Shown here: piece after piece, positions 35,621 to 45,040 of the stretch
How the letters are laid out: the number at the start of each line of letters is the position of its first letter
Numbering within the stretch: position 1 is the stretch's first letter
Assembly (NCBI RefSeq): GCF_030651185.1
Contig: NZ_JAUSCJ010000022.1
Coordinates: 558,001 to 622,000, forward strand
DNA: 64,000 bases
DNA from: Phenylobacterium sp.
Lineage (GTDB): Bacteria; Pseudomonadota; Alphaproteobacteria; Caulobacterales; Caulobacteraceae
Reading direction: 5' to 3'
Notes under the pieces: generated by a model
Told to the model about the DNA's origin: nothing
The model's database searches: none
The model's input: only the letters and a program-made list of their open reading frames with translations
Program-made: the position numbers and the translations under genes

Positions 35621-37357
35621 CTACTCCGCGGCCTGAGCCATCGGCGCGTACTGAGGCCCGCGGATCAGCTTGCCGGGCATTTCGCCGGTGGCCTCGCCAT
35701 TCTCGAAGGTGACAACGCCGTCGACAATCGTGGCGACATAGCCCTGGGCCCGCTGGATCAGGCGGCGGCCCTCGGCCGGCAGGTCGAAGGCCATCTCCGG
35801 CGCCAAGATCGCCAGCTTCTCGAAGTCGATCAGGTTGAGGTCGGCCTTCATGCCGGGCGCCAGTGTCCCGCGATCGTGCAGACCGTAAAGTCGGGCGGTG
35901 TCTCGGGTCTGCATGGAGACCACCTTCTCCAGGCTCAGGCGCTCGCCGCGCGAACGGTCGCGGACCCAGTGGGTCAGCATGTAGGTGGGGAAGCTGGCGT
36001 CGCAGATCACCCCGCAATGCGCGCCGCCGTCCGACAGGCTGAGCACAGTGTTCGGGTGGTTCATCATCTCGTGGATGTGGTCGAAGTTGAACTCCGCGTA
36101 GTTCAACAGCGGCAGGTAGATGTAGCCGCGGCCGTCCTTCTCCATGAGCATGTCATAGACGATGGCGTCGGGGGCCTGGCCGGTGGCCTTCGCCAGGGCG
36201 GCGATGGAGTCCTCGGCGCGGGGCTCGTAGTCCAGGCCGCTCTCGTGCTCCAGACGGAACATCCGGTCGAAGCCCTGGGTGAGGATCATGCCGATGGCGC
36301 CCATCTGGCGTGAGGGCTCGGCGAGGATCTTGGCCCGAACCTCGGGGTCGCGTAGGTGGACGATCCGCTCGGCGAAGGGCAGGGCGGCGAGCCGGCGATA
36401 GGTGTCGCGGCCGATGAAGGGATGCACCGTACTTTGCCAACCCAGCACCATGCCGGTGGGGCGGCAGGCAATCTGGGCCGTGATCTGGGCGCCTTCGGCG
36501 CGGGCCTCCTCGGTCAGCTGCAGCAGGCGGCGCCAGCCATCGGCCTTCGCCGGGGATTGCAGCAGGCCATAAGTAACCGGCACGCCGGTCTCGACCGACA
36601 ACGACCGCATCCAGTTGAACTCGTCTTCGGCGGGGGCCATGTCGGACGCCATCTCGAAGACCCCATGGCCAGCCAGACCCATGGCCCTGCCGATGCCCAG
36701 CAGTTCGTCCTCGGCGGCGAAGGTGCCGGGGACGGGTTCGCCATCCTTGGCCAGGTGCAGCATGGTGCGCGAGGTGGAGAACCCAAGCGCGCCAGCGGCC
36801 ACGCCCTCACCGACGATGCGCGACATCTCGGCGATGTCTTCGGCCGTGGCGGGCTCGTTGCGCGCGCCGCGCTCGCCCATGACATAGGCCCGCACCGCGC
36901 CGTGCGGCACCTGGGTCGCCACGTCGATCACCCGGGGCTGTCCCTCCAGGCTGTCGAGATATTGTGGGAAGGTTTCCCAGGTCCATTTGATGCCCTCGGA
37001 GAGGGCCGCGCCGGGGATATCCTCGACACCTTCCATAAGCTCGATCAGCCAGGCGTGACGATCAGGACGGACCGGCGCGAATCCGACGCCGCAGTTGCCC
37101 ATCACCGCCGTGGTCACCCCGTGCCAGCTTGAGGGCGCTAGGTAGGGGTCCCAGGTGACCTGGCCGTCATAGTGGGTGTGGATGTCGACCCAGCCCGGGG
37201 TGACGATCAGGCCGCCGGCGTCGATCTCGCGACGTCCGCCTTGCGTGATCTTTCCAATGGCGGTGATCTTGCCGTTGTCGATGGCGATGTCGGCCAAGAA
37301 GGCCGGGGTCTCGGCGCCGTCCACCACGCGCCCGTTTCGGATCACCAGATCATGCAT
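35621..37357 (-). CDS. N-acyl-D-amino-acid deacylase-type amidohydrolase
   Basis: A 578-residue amidohydrolase. MHDLVIRNGRVVDG is the usual N-terminal beta sandwich, TPGWVDIHTHYDGQVTWD gives the metal-binding H-x-H and the D-aminoacylase-like context, and LSLSDGGAHCGVICDASFP plus the C-terminal ARLYGLHDRGTLAPGMKADL close the family pattern. It hydrolyses N-acyl-D-amino acids or related amides; the substrate is uncertain. ATG 37357 is chosen over an upstream frame that reaches into the neighbour. It is convergent with the alpha/beta hydrolase. Confidence 0.85.
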   Translation of the reverse strand: MHDLVIRNGRVVDGAETPAFLADIAIDNGKITAIGKITQGGRREIDAGGLIVTPGWVDIHTHYDGQVTWDPYLAPSSWHGVTTAVMGNCGVGFAPVRPDRHAWLIELMEGVEDIPGAALSEGIKWTWETFPQYLDSLEGQPRVIDVATQVPHGAVRAYVMGERGARNEPATAEDIAEMSRIVGEGVAAGALGFSTSRTMLHLAKDGEPVPGTFAAEDELLGIGRAMGLAGHGVFEMASDMAPAEDEFNWMRSLSVETGVPVTYGLLQSPAKADGWRRLLQLTEEARAEGAQITAQIACRPTGMVLGWQSTVHPFIGRDTYRRLAALPFAERIVHLRDPEVRAKILAEPSRQMGAIGMILTQGFDRMFRLEHESGLDYEPRAEDSIAALAKATGQAPDAIVYDMLMEKDGRGYIYLPLLNYAEFNFDHIHEMMNHPNTVLSLSDGGAHCGVICDASFPTYMLTHWVRDRSRGERLSLEKVVSMQTRDTARLYGLHDRGTLAPGMKADLNLIDFEKLAILAPEMAFDLPAEGRRLIQRAQGYVATIVDGVVTFENGEATGEMPGKLIRGPQYAPMAQAAE

Positions 37358-37466
37358 CGTCCGCCCTCGGTCGAGGTTCCACGCAGACGTCATTCCGACC
37401 GCGCCTGCGGACCCAACTCCAGAGAGCATGAACCCAAGTTGCACGGCCGGAAAGTATGACCCCACG

Positions 37467-37865
37467 TCAGGCGGCCGCCTCCATTGTGGCCTTCAGGACC
37501 TGGGCGCCCTGGGCCATCATCGGCCCCATGGTGTCGGCCGCCGCATGGGGCAGCACGTCGGCGATCCAGACAAAGCGGCAGCGGCCCTCGCCAGCGGCGA
37601 ACACCTGGTTTGAGGCGCTATGCTGGGTGAGCCGGCCGCTGGAGACGCTGTAGGCGAAGCGGCGTTCGGCATGATCGATGGTGATGATCGTTTCCTCCGC
37701 CGTCATTCCGTTGCCGAAGGTGACGGTGCGGACGTCGTCCTTCAGCACTGTATCGATGACGAAGCCCGGAACCAGCCGGGTGTGCAGGGCGCCGACGTCG
37801 GCGATGGCGGCCCAGACCTTGTCGGCCGGGGCGTCGATGATGACTTCCTTATGGATGGTGGCCAT
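37467..37865 (-). CDS. SRPBCC-family (START-like) protein
   Basis: A 132-residue Bet v 1-fold protein. It begins TIHKEVIIDAPADKVWAAIADVGALH, the typical polyketide-cyclase/SRPBCC entry, and ends with the long C-terminal helix APPMMAQGAQVLKATMEAAA-like MMAQGAQVLKATMEAAA. The fold binds hydrophobic ligands; no ligand or reaction can be assigned. Confidence 0.82.
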   Translation of the reverse strand: MATIHKEVIIDAPADKVWAAIADVGALHTRLVPGFVIDTVLKDDVRTVTFGNGMTAEETIITIDHAERRFAYSVSSGRLTQHSASNQVFAAGEGRCRFVWIADVLPHAAADTMGPMMAQGAQVLKATMEAAA

Positions 37866-38020
37866 GTCGTCTCTCGTTCCTGTGTTGAAAACAGGCGGAC
37901 CATGGTTGGCGGAGCGGGGTTCGTCTGGCCGATTTCGGACACGGTCACCTCGCCATGGAACCGACCTCTTGGCAGGGGATTTTCAAGCCGCCGCGCTTTC
38001 GCTGGCCGACGGACGCGACC

Positions 38021-38383
38021 ATGATCCCATCGACCCTGCTCTTGACCTTCAGCCTGGCGGTTGCGCCCATGGCGGCGGTCGCCGCCGAGGCCACGCCGGT
38101 GACACGCGCCTTCGGCAACACCGTGGTCTCCACCTATCCGGACGGCCGCACCGCCTTGCTGTGGCTGAACAAGGACGGGACCTATACGGCCAAGGGCCGC
38201 CGGCGTACGGCCTCCAACGGGTCGTGGAGCCTAAACTCCGACAAGGTGTGCCTGAAGCAGGCCAAGCCCGTCGCCGTGCCCTTCCGCTACTGCACGGAGC
38301 TGCCCTCGGGCCAGAGCTGGAGGGCCAAGGCGGTGACCGGCGAGCCCATCACCGTAAAGATCGTGAAGGGCGTGGCCTCCTGA
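38021..38383 (+). CDS. 120-aa secreted hypothetical protein
   Basis: ATG 38021 opens a signal peptide (IPSTLLLTFSLAVAPMAAVA, cleavage near AEA). The mature part is a small beta-rich domain with GRTALLWLNKDGTYTAKGRR, SNGSWSLNSDKVCLKQ and a second Cys in PFRYCTEL, likely a disulfide. Similar small periplasmic proteins are common in Caulobacteraceae but have no known function. It is convergent with the hemolysin III-like gene. Confidence 0.7.
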   Translation: MIPSTLLLTFSLAVAPMAAVAAEATPVTRAFGNTVVSTYPDGRTALLWLNKDGTYTAKGRRRTASNGSWSLNSDKVCLKQAKPVAVPFRYCTELPSGQSWRAKAVTGEPITVKIVKGVAS

Positions 38384-38387
38384 ATGC

Positions 38388-39038
38388 TCAGTGCTGGGCC
38401 AGGACCACGCCCATCAGCACCGCGACGTACTGCAGAGCCGCCCCGCCCACCACATGACCGTGCCAGATGGCCCGGCGGAACCGCAGCTTCTCCAGCAGGT
38501 AAAAGACCGCGCCGGTGGAGTAGATCGCCCCGCCGAGGGCCAGCAGCAGAAGGGCGACCCAGGAGAGGCCGTCCACCATCGGTTTGATGGCCACCAGCAC
38601 CAGCCAACCCAGCGCCAGGTAGAGCCCGACCCAGAAGCGGCGACCCAGCCCCGGCAGGAACAGCTTGCCGAAGATTCCCAGCGTCGCCAGCGACCAGACC
38701 GCCGTGGTCATGGCGACCGACCAGGCGCCGGTCAGGTTCTGGGTGGTGAAGGGGGTGTAGGACCCCGCGATCATCAGGAAGATGCCCGCATGGTCGAAGC
38801 GCCGCAGCAGGGGCCGCCAGGTCGGCTTGGCGAAGTTGTAGGCCAGCGACAAGCCCAGCATCGCCACCATGGCCACGCTGTAGACCGACACCGCGGCGAC
38901 CTGGCCCAGGGTTCCGATCTTCACGGACAACCCCAGCAGGATGCCCCCACCGACCAGGGCCAGGGTCAGGCCGGCGATATGCACAACCAGATCTGCGCAT
39001 TTGGCGGCGGGCGTAGGATAGTGGCGAGGCGGAAACAT
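38388..39038 (-). CDS. Hemolysin III / PAQR-family membrane protein
   Basis: A 216-residue seven-helix protein. Motifs of the family are RRFDHAGIFLMIAGSYTPFT and the C-terminal FRRAIWHGHVVGGAALQYVAV, whose His and Asp residues form the metal site. Bacterial members influence membrane fluidity or lipid composition; the haemolysin name is historical. ATG 39038 (MFPPRHYPTPAAK) is preferred to an upstream frame. Confidence 0.87.
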   Translation of the reverse strand: MFPPRHYPTPAAKCADLVVHIAGLTLALVGGGILLGLSVKIGTLGQVAAVSVYSVAMVAMLGLSLAYNFAKPTWRPLLRRFDHAGIFLMIAGSYTPFTTQNLTGAWSVAMTTAVWSLATLGIFGKLFLPGLGRRFWVGLYLALGWLVLVAIKPMVDGLSWVALLLLALGGAIYSTGAVFYLLEKLRFRRAIWHGHVVGGAALQYVAVLMGVVLAQH

Positions 39039-39191
39039 GAACCCACCATATCTGTGGCCTGTGTCGCGTCCATGACCAATCTTGCCCCGTATGACCTGCG
39101 ACAAGATCGCTCGGATGGCCATGGTTTCTCTGCGCCGTCGAGAATCCCAATAGCCTGGGTCTACGAACCCGATACGCCGATCAGGACCTAG

Positions 39192-40190
39192 ATGTCAGAC
39201 CCGGTCGCTCCGACATTTCCCCCCGATGTCCGTCGTCATGTCGTCCGCCTCGCCGGCGACTTCTTCCTGAACGGCGCCGAGGCCATCACCAAGGCGATCG
39301 ATACCGACCTGGTCACCGGCATGATCTTCCTGGCTATCGTGCGCGCCAATGTCCGCCACCTGCTGGAGGAGCCCGGGCTGGCGCTGGGCTACTTCGAGCC
39401 CGGCGACATGCCGTCCGAGGCTTTCCGCAGGCCGGTGAGCGTCTACGCGATCGCTCGCGAACTTCGGCTGCCCTACGAGACCGCGCGCCGTCATGTCCGC
39501 AAGCTGCTGGCCAAGGGGCTGTGCGAGCGGGGAGGTGACGGCGGGGTGGTGTTCCCGCCCGAGGTCAACGACCGGCCGGAGGTGCGCCAGGCCGTGGCCA
39601 CAAACTTCCATGCCACGGTCCGCTATGTTCAGGCCCTGGCCGATGCCGGGCTGGTGGCGACCTGCGGACCGGCGACCGATGCGACGGTCAGGGACGTCTA
39701 CATGCCGCGAGAGGTGGCGCGGCTGACGAGTGACTACTTCCTCAGCACCGTCGAACTGCTCACAACCAACCTGAACCTCGAACTGGTGGAGGGACTGATG
39801 TTCCTGGCCATCACCCGGGCCAACACCCTTCATGTGACCCTCGACCCGGCGCTGGCGGCGACCTACAGCGGCGTCGATGAAATTCCCCCCGACGCCCTGC
39901 GCCGCAGCATCAGCGTCTACGCGCTCGCCCGAGACCTCCGGCTGCCCTACGAAACCGCCCGGCGCCACGGCGGCAAGCTGCTGGACATGGGGTTTTGCGA
40001 GCGGGCGTCCGACCGCGGTCTGGTGGTGCCGGCCCACGTTCACGCGCGCGAGGACTTCAAGGCCGGTGTTGAGACCTACGGCCGCATCACCCAGGCCTTC
40101 GTGAACGCCCTGGCCAGCGCGGGGCTGGCCCCGTCCCAGGCAGGGGGAGCGCGCAGTGTGGCGACGCCGACTATGGCGCGCGCGCGCTGA
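39192..40190 (+). CDS. Internally duplicated winged-helix protein
   Basis: A 332-residue protein made of two similar halves (about 12-160 and 170-315). Each half has a helical lead (AGDFFLNGAEAITKAIDTDL; TSDYFLSTVELLTTNLNLEL), then FLAI-RANxxH, then a helix-turn-helix-like core: RPVSVYAIARELRLPYETAR and RSISVYALARDLRLPYETAR, followed by KLLxxGxCER and a wing. It looks like a transcription factor made by tandem duplication within one chain. I do not recognise a named family. Its regulon is unknown; it precedes an EamA gene by 18 bases. Confidence 0.75.
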   Translation: MSDPVAPTFPPDVRRHVVRLAGDFFLNGAEAITKAIDTDLVTGMIFLAIVRANVRHLLEEPGLALGYFEPGDMPSEAFRRPVSVYAIARELRLPYETARRHVRKLLAKGLCERGGDGGVVFPPEVNDRPEVRQAVATNFHATVRYVQALADAGLVATCGPATDATVRDVYMPREVARLTSDYFLSTVELLTTNLNLELVEGLMFLAITRANTLHVTLDPALAATYSGVDEIPPDALRRSISVYALARDLRLPYETARRHGGKLLDMGFCERASDRGLVVPAHVHAREDFKAGVETYGRITQAFVNALASAGLAPSQAGGARSVATPTMARAR

Positions 40191-40208
40191 AAGCCCTATG
40201 GCCGGTTC

Positions 40209-41111
40209 ATGACCGGCGCACCCGCCCCCATCCACATGACCGCCCAGAACAACGGCATGGGGATCGCCCTGCGGGTGGCGGCCATGGTCTGCATGGCGGG
40301 CCTGGCGGCTCTGGTGAAATGGTGCTCCAGCCGTGGCGTGCCAGTGCTGGAGATCATCTTCTTCCGCAACGCCTTCGCCTTCGTGCCGGTGCTGATCTAC
40401 ATCTCCCGGACCAGCGGCTTCTCGGTGCTCAAGACCAAGCGCCCCCTGGGCCACCTGATGCGCTCGACGGTGGGCCTGACCGGCATGGTCTGCGGGTTCA
40501 CGGCCGTGAGCCTGCTGCCGCTCACCGAGTCCACGGCGCTGTCCTTCTCCGCCCCGCTGTTCATGACTGCGCTCTCGGCCCTGATCCTGAAGGAGACGGT
40601 AGGCGCCCATCGCTGGGGGGCGGTGCTCGTGGGCCTGGTGGGCGTGCTGATCATGATCCATCCCGACCCCGGCCACATGGCGGTGAAGGGCACGGTCTTC
40701 GCGCTGGTGGCCGCCGTTGGGTCCGCAGGCGCCATGATCGCCATCCGCGAGATCGGCCGCACCGAACCCGGCGCAACCATCGTCTTCTACTTCACGCTGG
40801 CGGGTATGCTTCTGGGCTTGGCCAGCCTGCCCTTCGGCTGGGTGATTCCCGACATGACGACCCTTGGCCTCCTGATCCTCGCGGGCCTGATCGGCGGGGT
40901 GGGCCAGCTCTTCCTCACCGAGGCCATCCGCCGGGCGCCGGTCGCCGTGGTGGCGCCCTTCGACTACACCCAGCTGGTCTGGGCCAGCCTCATCGGCTGC
41001 CTGGTCTGGGATGAGACGCCGCGCCTGGCGACCCTGATCGGCGCGCTCGTGGTGGCCGGCAGCAGCATCTACATCCTGCTTCGCGAGACCCGCCGCTTCC
41101 GCGCATCCTGA
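40209..41111 (+). CDS. EamA-family (DMT) permease
   Basis: A 300-residue protein with ten transmembrane helices in two EamA repeats: EIIFFRNAFAFVPVLIYISR with STALSFSAPLFMTALSALIL, and APVAVVAPFDYTQLVWASLI with the end LIGALVVAGSSIYIL. The pattern resembles RhtA/S-adenosylmethionine-type carriers. It lies 18 bases after the duplicated winged-helix gene, which may regulate it. The substrate is unknown. Confidence 0.87.
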   Translation: MTGAPAPIHMTAQNNGMGIALRVAAMVCMAGLAALVKWCSSRGVPVLEIIFFRNAFAFVPVLIYISRTSGFSVLKTKRPLGHLMRSTVGLTGMVCGFTAVSLLPLTESTALSFSAPLFMTALSALILKETVGAHRWGAVLVGLVGVLIMIHPDPGHMAVKGTVFALVAAVGSAGAMIAIREIGRTEPGATIVFYFTLAGMLLGLASLPFGWVIPDMTTLGLLILAGLIGGVGQLFLTEAIRRAPVAVVAPFDYTQLVWASLIGCLVWDETPRLATLIGALVVAGSSIYILLRETRRFRAS

Positions 41112-41257
41112 TGGTTCGCCAAGGGCAGGACCGCGCCGAATTTGCAGAAACCCTGCGTTGACAGACCGCCGGTACGGGAAGATTTTGACACCCTAGTCAG
41201 GTTCCTTTCAGGGCCTTCGGCGCTAAGGACCGGCTCCAGGTCAGATGGAGGCCAGGC

Positions 41258-41812
41258 ATGATCAGGATAGTATCGATGGCGAGCGCCCTGGCGCTGGCCC
41301 TGTGCGCGGGCTCGGCCCAGGCGGCGGTGACCGTGATCGGCGGCGGCATGGCCCAGGCCTGCTCCCAGGCGGCGGTCGGCGGCGAGAGCGATCTCAAGTT
41401 CCAGCAGCTCTGCACCGACGCCCTGGATGGGGAATTCATGAACGCCCGTGACCGGGCCGGCACCCTGGTGAACCGCGGGGTCCTCAAGCTGCGTCGGGGC
41501 ACCTATCCGGAAGCGACGCGGGACTTCGACCAAGCCGTGAAGATCCAGCCTGACATGGGCGAAGCCTATGTGAACCGGGGGGCCGCTTCCATCGGCCAGC
41601 GCCGCTATGCCGACAGCCTGCCAGACATCAACAAGGGCCTGGAACTGGGCGTTCAGGAACCGGCCAAGGCCTACTACAACCGGGCTCTGGCCTATGAGGG
41701 CCTGGAAGACGCCAAGTCAGCCTATTTCGACTACCAGAAAGCCGTCGAGATTCAGCCGGAATGGGCGGCGCCCCGGGAGCAGCTGGTTCGGTTCAGCGTT
41801 TCGCGCCGCTAG
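41258..41812 (+). CDS. Secreted tetratricopeptide-repeat protein
   Basis: A 184-residue protein with a signal peptide (SMASALALALCAGSAQA). The mature part holds about three TPR units, the clearest being GEAYVNRGAASIGQRRYADS and AKAYYNRALAYEGLEDAKSA. Such periplasmic TPR proteins act as scaffolds. It is followed 35 bases later by another secreted gene. Confidence 0.8.
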   Translation: MIRIVSMASALALALCAGSAQAAVTVIGGGMAQACSQAAVGGESDLKFQQLCTDALDGEFMNARDRAGTLVNRGVLKLRRGTYPEATRDFDQAVKIQPDMGEAYVNRGAASIGQRRYADSLPDINKGLELGVQEPAKAYYNRALAYEGLEDAKSAYFDYQKAVEIQPEWAAPREQLVRFSVSRR

Positions 41813-41847
41813 GACCCGAACCTGGTTTCGCGCGTTCCGGAACTGAC

Positions 41848-42195
41848 ATGCGCGCCTTGCTCACAGCCTTGATCATGATCGCCGCCTGCGCCGGACCCGC
41901 CCTGGCGCAGGACCCAATCTTCGACGCCCGCAATGCCGCGATGTGGCAGGAGCAGCAGGCCGCTGACCAGCTGACGCGCCAGCGATCGGTGGCCTTGGAA
42001 AACCAGGTCGGAGCCCTCGAAGGGCAGACGCAGACCGAGAGTCGGCTGCGTGACCTTGAGGTCCAGCGGACCGCATCGCGCCTCGCCGCGTCTGACACCA
42101 GGGCCGGGCCCATGGTGGCAATGCCCTCCAATATCGATGCCTGGATGGCTCAATCCAACGCTCGCGTTCGGGCGGCCGCTGCGAACCGAAGATAG
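41848..42195 (+). CDS. 115-aa secreted hypothetical protein
   Basis: A signal peptide (RALLTALIMIAACAGPALA) and a mostly helical, Gln- and Arg-rich mature part (AMWQEQQAADQLTRQRSVAL and following), compatible with a short coiled coil. No family is recognised. It follows the TPR gene closely and its 3' end runs into a peptidase remnant. Confidence 0.65.
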   Translation: MRALLTALIMIAACAGPALAQDPIFDARNAAMWQEQQAADQLTRQRSVALENQVGALEGQTQTESRLRDLEVQRTASRLAASDTRAGPMVAMPSNIDAWMAQSNARVRAAAANRR

Positions 42196-42374
42196 CAGCT
42201 TCGCAATTGCGGCTTGCCCGTGCTGCGAGCGCCGACGCCCTGACCGCGGCGGGTAAGCCGGTGGAACTCGTGACCCTCGCCGCCGAGGATCACTTGCTGT
42301 CGCGCGGGGCGACCCGCACCCAGATGCTGCAGGCCACGGTCACGTTCCTCGAAAAGGCCAATCCGCGGAACTAA
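42196..42374 (+). pseudogene. C-terminal remnant of a prolyl oligopeptidase (S9) family peptidase
   Basis: The frame ending at TAA 42372 reads SADALTAAGKPVELVTLAAE, then DHLLSRGATRTQMLQATVTF and LEKANPRN. This is the usual end of S9 peptidases, including the catalytic-His region (E-D-H-x-L-S). No start codon or the rest of the ~650-residue enzyme is present; the frame runs back into the previous gene. It is a decayed fragment. Confidence 0.6.
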
Positions 42375-42450
42375 GCTGACAGCGGCGCTGTTCCGCCGCA
42401 TCCTCGTCGGGTCTGGCGCGTTGAGGCCGCCAGGGTTGGAGGAGATGGCC

Positions 42451-43302
42451 ATGCGTTGGAACGGTGGACGCCGCGGCGGCAATATCGAGGACCGGCGCGG
42501 GCTGGGCCCCGTCGCTGGGGGCGTGGGCATTGGCGGCCTGGTCTTGGCGGCTATCGGCTACTTTGTCTTTGGCATCGATCCCTCCACCACGCTCAGCGCC
42601 GTGGACGCTGTCGGCGGTGGCGGCCAGGCCCAGCAGGAAGGGGCGCGCGGCACGCCCGCCGACCGCGAAGCTCAGTTCGTCGATGTCATCGAGACCTCCA
42701 CCAGCGACGTCTGGGGCCAGGTCTTCAAAGCCTCCAACCGCAGCTACGATCCGCCGGCCGGGGTGGTGATCTATGATCGCGCCACCGGCACCGGCTGCGG
42801 CATGGGCCAGTCAGCGATGGGGCCTTTCTATTGCCCGCAGGACCGCAAGATCTATCTCGACCTCTCCTTCTGGGAGGAGCTCTCGGGCCGCTTCGGCGCC
42901 CAGGGCGAGGCGGCGCGGGCCTATGTCATCGCCCACGAGGTCGCTCACCACGTGCAGAACCTCACCGGCCAGATGGACAAGGCCAAGCAGTTCGGCGCCA
43001 AGGGCGTGGACTCCGGATCGGTGCGCCTGGAACTGCAGGCCGACTGCTATGCAGGCGTCTGGGCCGCGCGGGCCTCGGAGGCCTCCGGCGGCCAGGTGGC
43101 CCTCGATCCCAAGGACATCGAGGACGGCCTGAAGGCCGCCGCGGCGGTGGGCGACGACGCGCTTCAGAAGCAGTCCCAGGGCCGCGTCATGCCCGACGCC
43201 TTCACGCACGGCACCAGTGAGCAGCGCATGCGCTGGTTCCGCGCCGGGGTGCAGAACGGCGATCCCGCCGCCTGCGATACGTTCGGCGCTTCAAGACTCT
43301 AG
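42451..43302 (+). CDS. YpfJ-family neutral zinc metallopeptidase
   Basis: A 283-residue protein with one N-terminal transmembrane anchor (about 25-45) and the family domain. The zinc motif is AYVIAHEVAHHVQNLTGQMD with HExxH, and the third ligand lies in RLELQADCYAGVWA. The N-terminus RWNGGRRGGNIEDRRG is typical. ATG 42451 is preferred because GGAGGAG lies six bases before it; the ATG at 42445 abuts that site. The substrate is unknown. It is convergent with the racemase gene by 12 bases of overlap. Confidence 0.88.
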   Translation: MRWNGGRRGGNIEDRRGLGPVAGGVGIGGLVLAAIGYFVFGIDPSTTLSAVDAVGGGGQAQQEGARGTPADREAQFVDVIETSTSDVWGQVFKASNRSYDPPAGVVIYDRATGTGCGMGQSAMGPFYCPQDRKIYLDLSFWEELSGRFGAQGEAARAYVIAHEVAHHVQNLTGQMDKAKQFGAKGVDSGSVRLELQADCYAGVWAARASEASGGQVALDPKDIEDGLKAAAAVGDDALQKQSQGRVMPDAFTHGTSEQRMRWFRAGVQNGDPAACDTFGASRL

Positions 43303-43986
43303 AACAGGTACGGGTTCAAATCCGAGGCAGACGTCGACGCAGCGCTTGGCGAGCAGTTCGCCGGCGTCCAGCAGCGGCTTGCCGACGTCCTTGGGCGACA
43401 GCACCAGCGGCACTTCCGTGCAGCCGGCGATGATGGCTTCCGCGCCATCGGCCACGAGGATCTGCGCGAGGTCAGCCATCGCCTGGCGAACGTCCGGGCC
43501 GACGTCGCCAGACTTGATCTTGGTGAGCAGGGCCATGAAGCCCTCCTGGGCCTCGGCGGGCAGGGTGACGAGACCCATGCCCTGTGCGGCCAGATACTCG
43601 CGATAGAGCCGGATGGCCTGCTTGGTGCCCAACACCCCGGCCCGGCGCGCGCCGGTGTCTCGGGCGGCATGGGAGGCCGTCTGGATCATGTCGATCAGCG
43701 GTAGGCCTGAGGCGCGGGTAATCAGGTCGGCATGGGCGTGGGCGGTATTGCAGGCGATGGCCAGCACCTCGGCGCCCGCGCCATGCAGCGCACCCGCCAT
43801 TTCAGCAAGGACGGGTCCCGGCTTTGCGAAGGGATCATTGCGGTCGGGGACCTGGGGGTTGATGTCGACGATCACCCGGATGTGGTCCTTCTCCTGCTTC
43901 ACCGGGGTGAAGGCCTGGAGCTTGGTGAGGAAGTCGAGTGTGGCGGCGGGGCCCATGCCGCCGAGGACGCCGAGGACGAGGCTCAT
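43291..43986 (-). CDS. Aspartate/glutamate racemase family protein
   Basis: A 231-residue cofactor-independent racemase. The two catalytic cysteines are in [14 protein letters not shown] and [15 protein letters not shown], and [14 protein letters not shown] is the N-terminal signature. It interconverts amino-acid enantiomers, usually Asp or Glu. It overlaps the preceding PLP enzyme gene by 4 bases, suggesting both act on the same substrate class. Confidence 0.88.
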   Translation of the reverse strand: MSLVLGVLGGMGPAATLDFLTKLQAFTPVKQEKDHIRVIVDINPQVPDRNDPFAKPGPVLAEMAGALHGAGAEVLAIACNTAHAHADLITRASGLPLIDMIQTASHAARDTGARRAGVLGTKQAIRLYREYLAAQGMGLVTLPAEAQEGFMALLTKIKSGDVGPDVRQAMADLAQILVADGAEAIIAGCTEVPLVLSPKDVGKPLLDAGELLAKRCVDVCLGFEPVPVLES

Positions 43987-44987
43987 GCCAGGGTTCCTTC
44001 CAATTCGGAGGCGTAGCCGAACAGGCCTTGGGCGCCGCCGGTGTGTAGGAACACCACGGTCTCGTCCCGGAAGGCGCCGGCCTTGCTGAGCGCGATCAGG
44101 CCCTTCATCGCCTTGCCGGTATAGACCGGATCCAGCAGCAGGGCCTCGGTGCGGGCCACCAGTTTCAAACCCTCGATCACCGCCTGGTCGATCAGGCCGT
44201 AGCCCGCCCCGACATAGTCGCAGTCGGCCACGGTCATCTCTCGGCTGACCCGCTCGGCGTAGCCCAGCAGGCCGGCGGTTTCGACGGCCAGCTTGTGGAC
44301 ATTGGCTTCCTGGATGTCCTTCGGCGCGCGCACGCCGATGCCCAGGACCGGGATGTCGGCGCCGATGACGGCGAGGCCCGCCACCAGGCCGGCATGGGTG
44401 CCCGCGCTGCCGGTGGCGGTGATGATGCGGTCGATGACGATGCCCTGATCGTCGGCCTGGCGCACCAGTTCGATGGCGCAGTCCACATAGCCGAGCGCCC
44501 CGATGGCGTTGGAGCCGCCGCCGGGGATGATGTAGGGGACGCCGCCCCTGGCGCGGACCTCCTCGGCGACCTTGGCCAGTTCGGCGTTCATGTCGGTCCC
44601 GGCCGCCACATTGCGCAGCTTAGCCCCCAGCAGGCGGTCCAGCAGAACGTTGCCGGAGGTGTTGTAGTCAACGGCTTTCGAGCCGGTGCGCTCCTCCAGA
44701 ATGATCTCGCAGGCCAGGCCGAAGCGGGCGGCGGCCGCGGCGGTCTGGCGCACGTGGTTGGATTGCACCGCGCCCTGGGTCACCAGCGTGTCGCAGCCCT
44801 GGTCGAGGGCGTCGCCCAGCAGGAATTCCAGCTTGCGGGTCTTGTTGCCGCCGCCGGCCAGACCTGTGCAATCGTCACGCTTCACCCACAGCTCGGGGCC
44901 GCCCAGCTCACCGCTCAGCCGCGACATCGGCTCCAGAGGCGTCGGCAGATGCGCGAACCGCGCGCGGGGGAAACGGGCCAGATGCAT
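43983..44987 (-). CDS. D-cysteine desulfhydrase / L-cysteate sulfo-lyase family PLP enzyme
   Basis: A 334-residue fold type II PLP enzyme. The PLP Lys is in [19 protein letters not shown] and the phosphate loop is [15 protein letters not shown]. The start [20 protein letters not shown] is shared by D-cysteine desulfhydrase (DcyD) and by the cysteate sulfo-lyase CuyA, and the sequence alone does not separate them. Coupling to a racemase fits a D/L-amino-acid substrate. With a sulfoquinovosidase in the same window, a sulfonate substrate is worth considering. Confidence 0.8.
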   Translation of the reverse strand: MHLARFPRARFAHLPTPLEPMSRLSGELGGPELWVKRDDCTGLAGGGNKTRKLEFLLGDALDQGCDTLVTQGAVQSNHVRQTAAAAARFGLACEIILEERTGSKAVDYNTSGNVLLDRLLGAKLRNVAAGTDMNAELAKVAEEVRARGGVPYIIPGGGSNAIGALGYVDCAIELVRQADDQGIVIDRIITATGSAGTHAGLVAGLAVIGADIPVLGIGVRAPKDIQEANVHKLAVETAGLLGYAERVSREMTVADCDYVGAGYGLIDQAVIEGLKLVARTEALLLDPVYTGKAMKGLIALSKAGAFRDETVVFLHTGGAQGLFGYASELEGTLA

Positions 44988-45040
44988 GGGGAACTCCTAA
45001 GCTCCCTGACTAGCACGGCCGGCTCCGCTGTCGCGAGATG

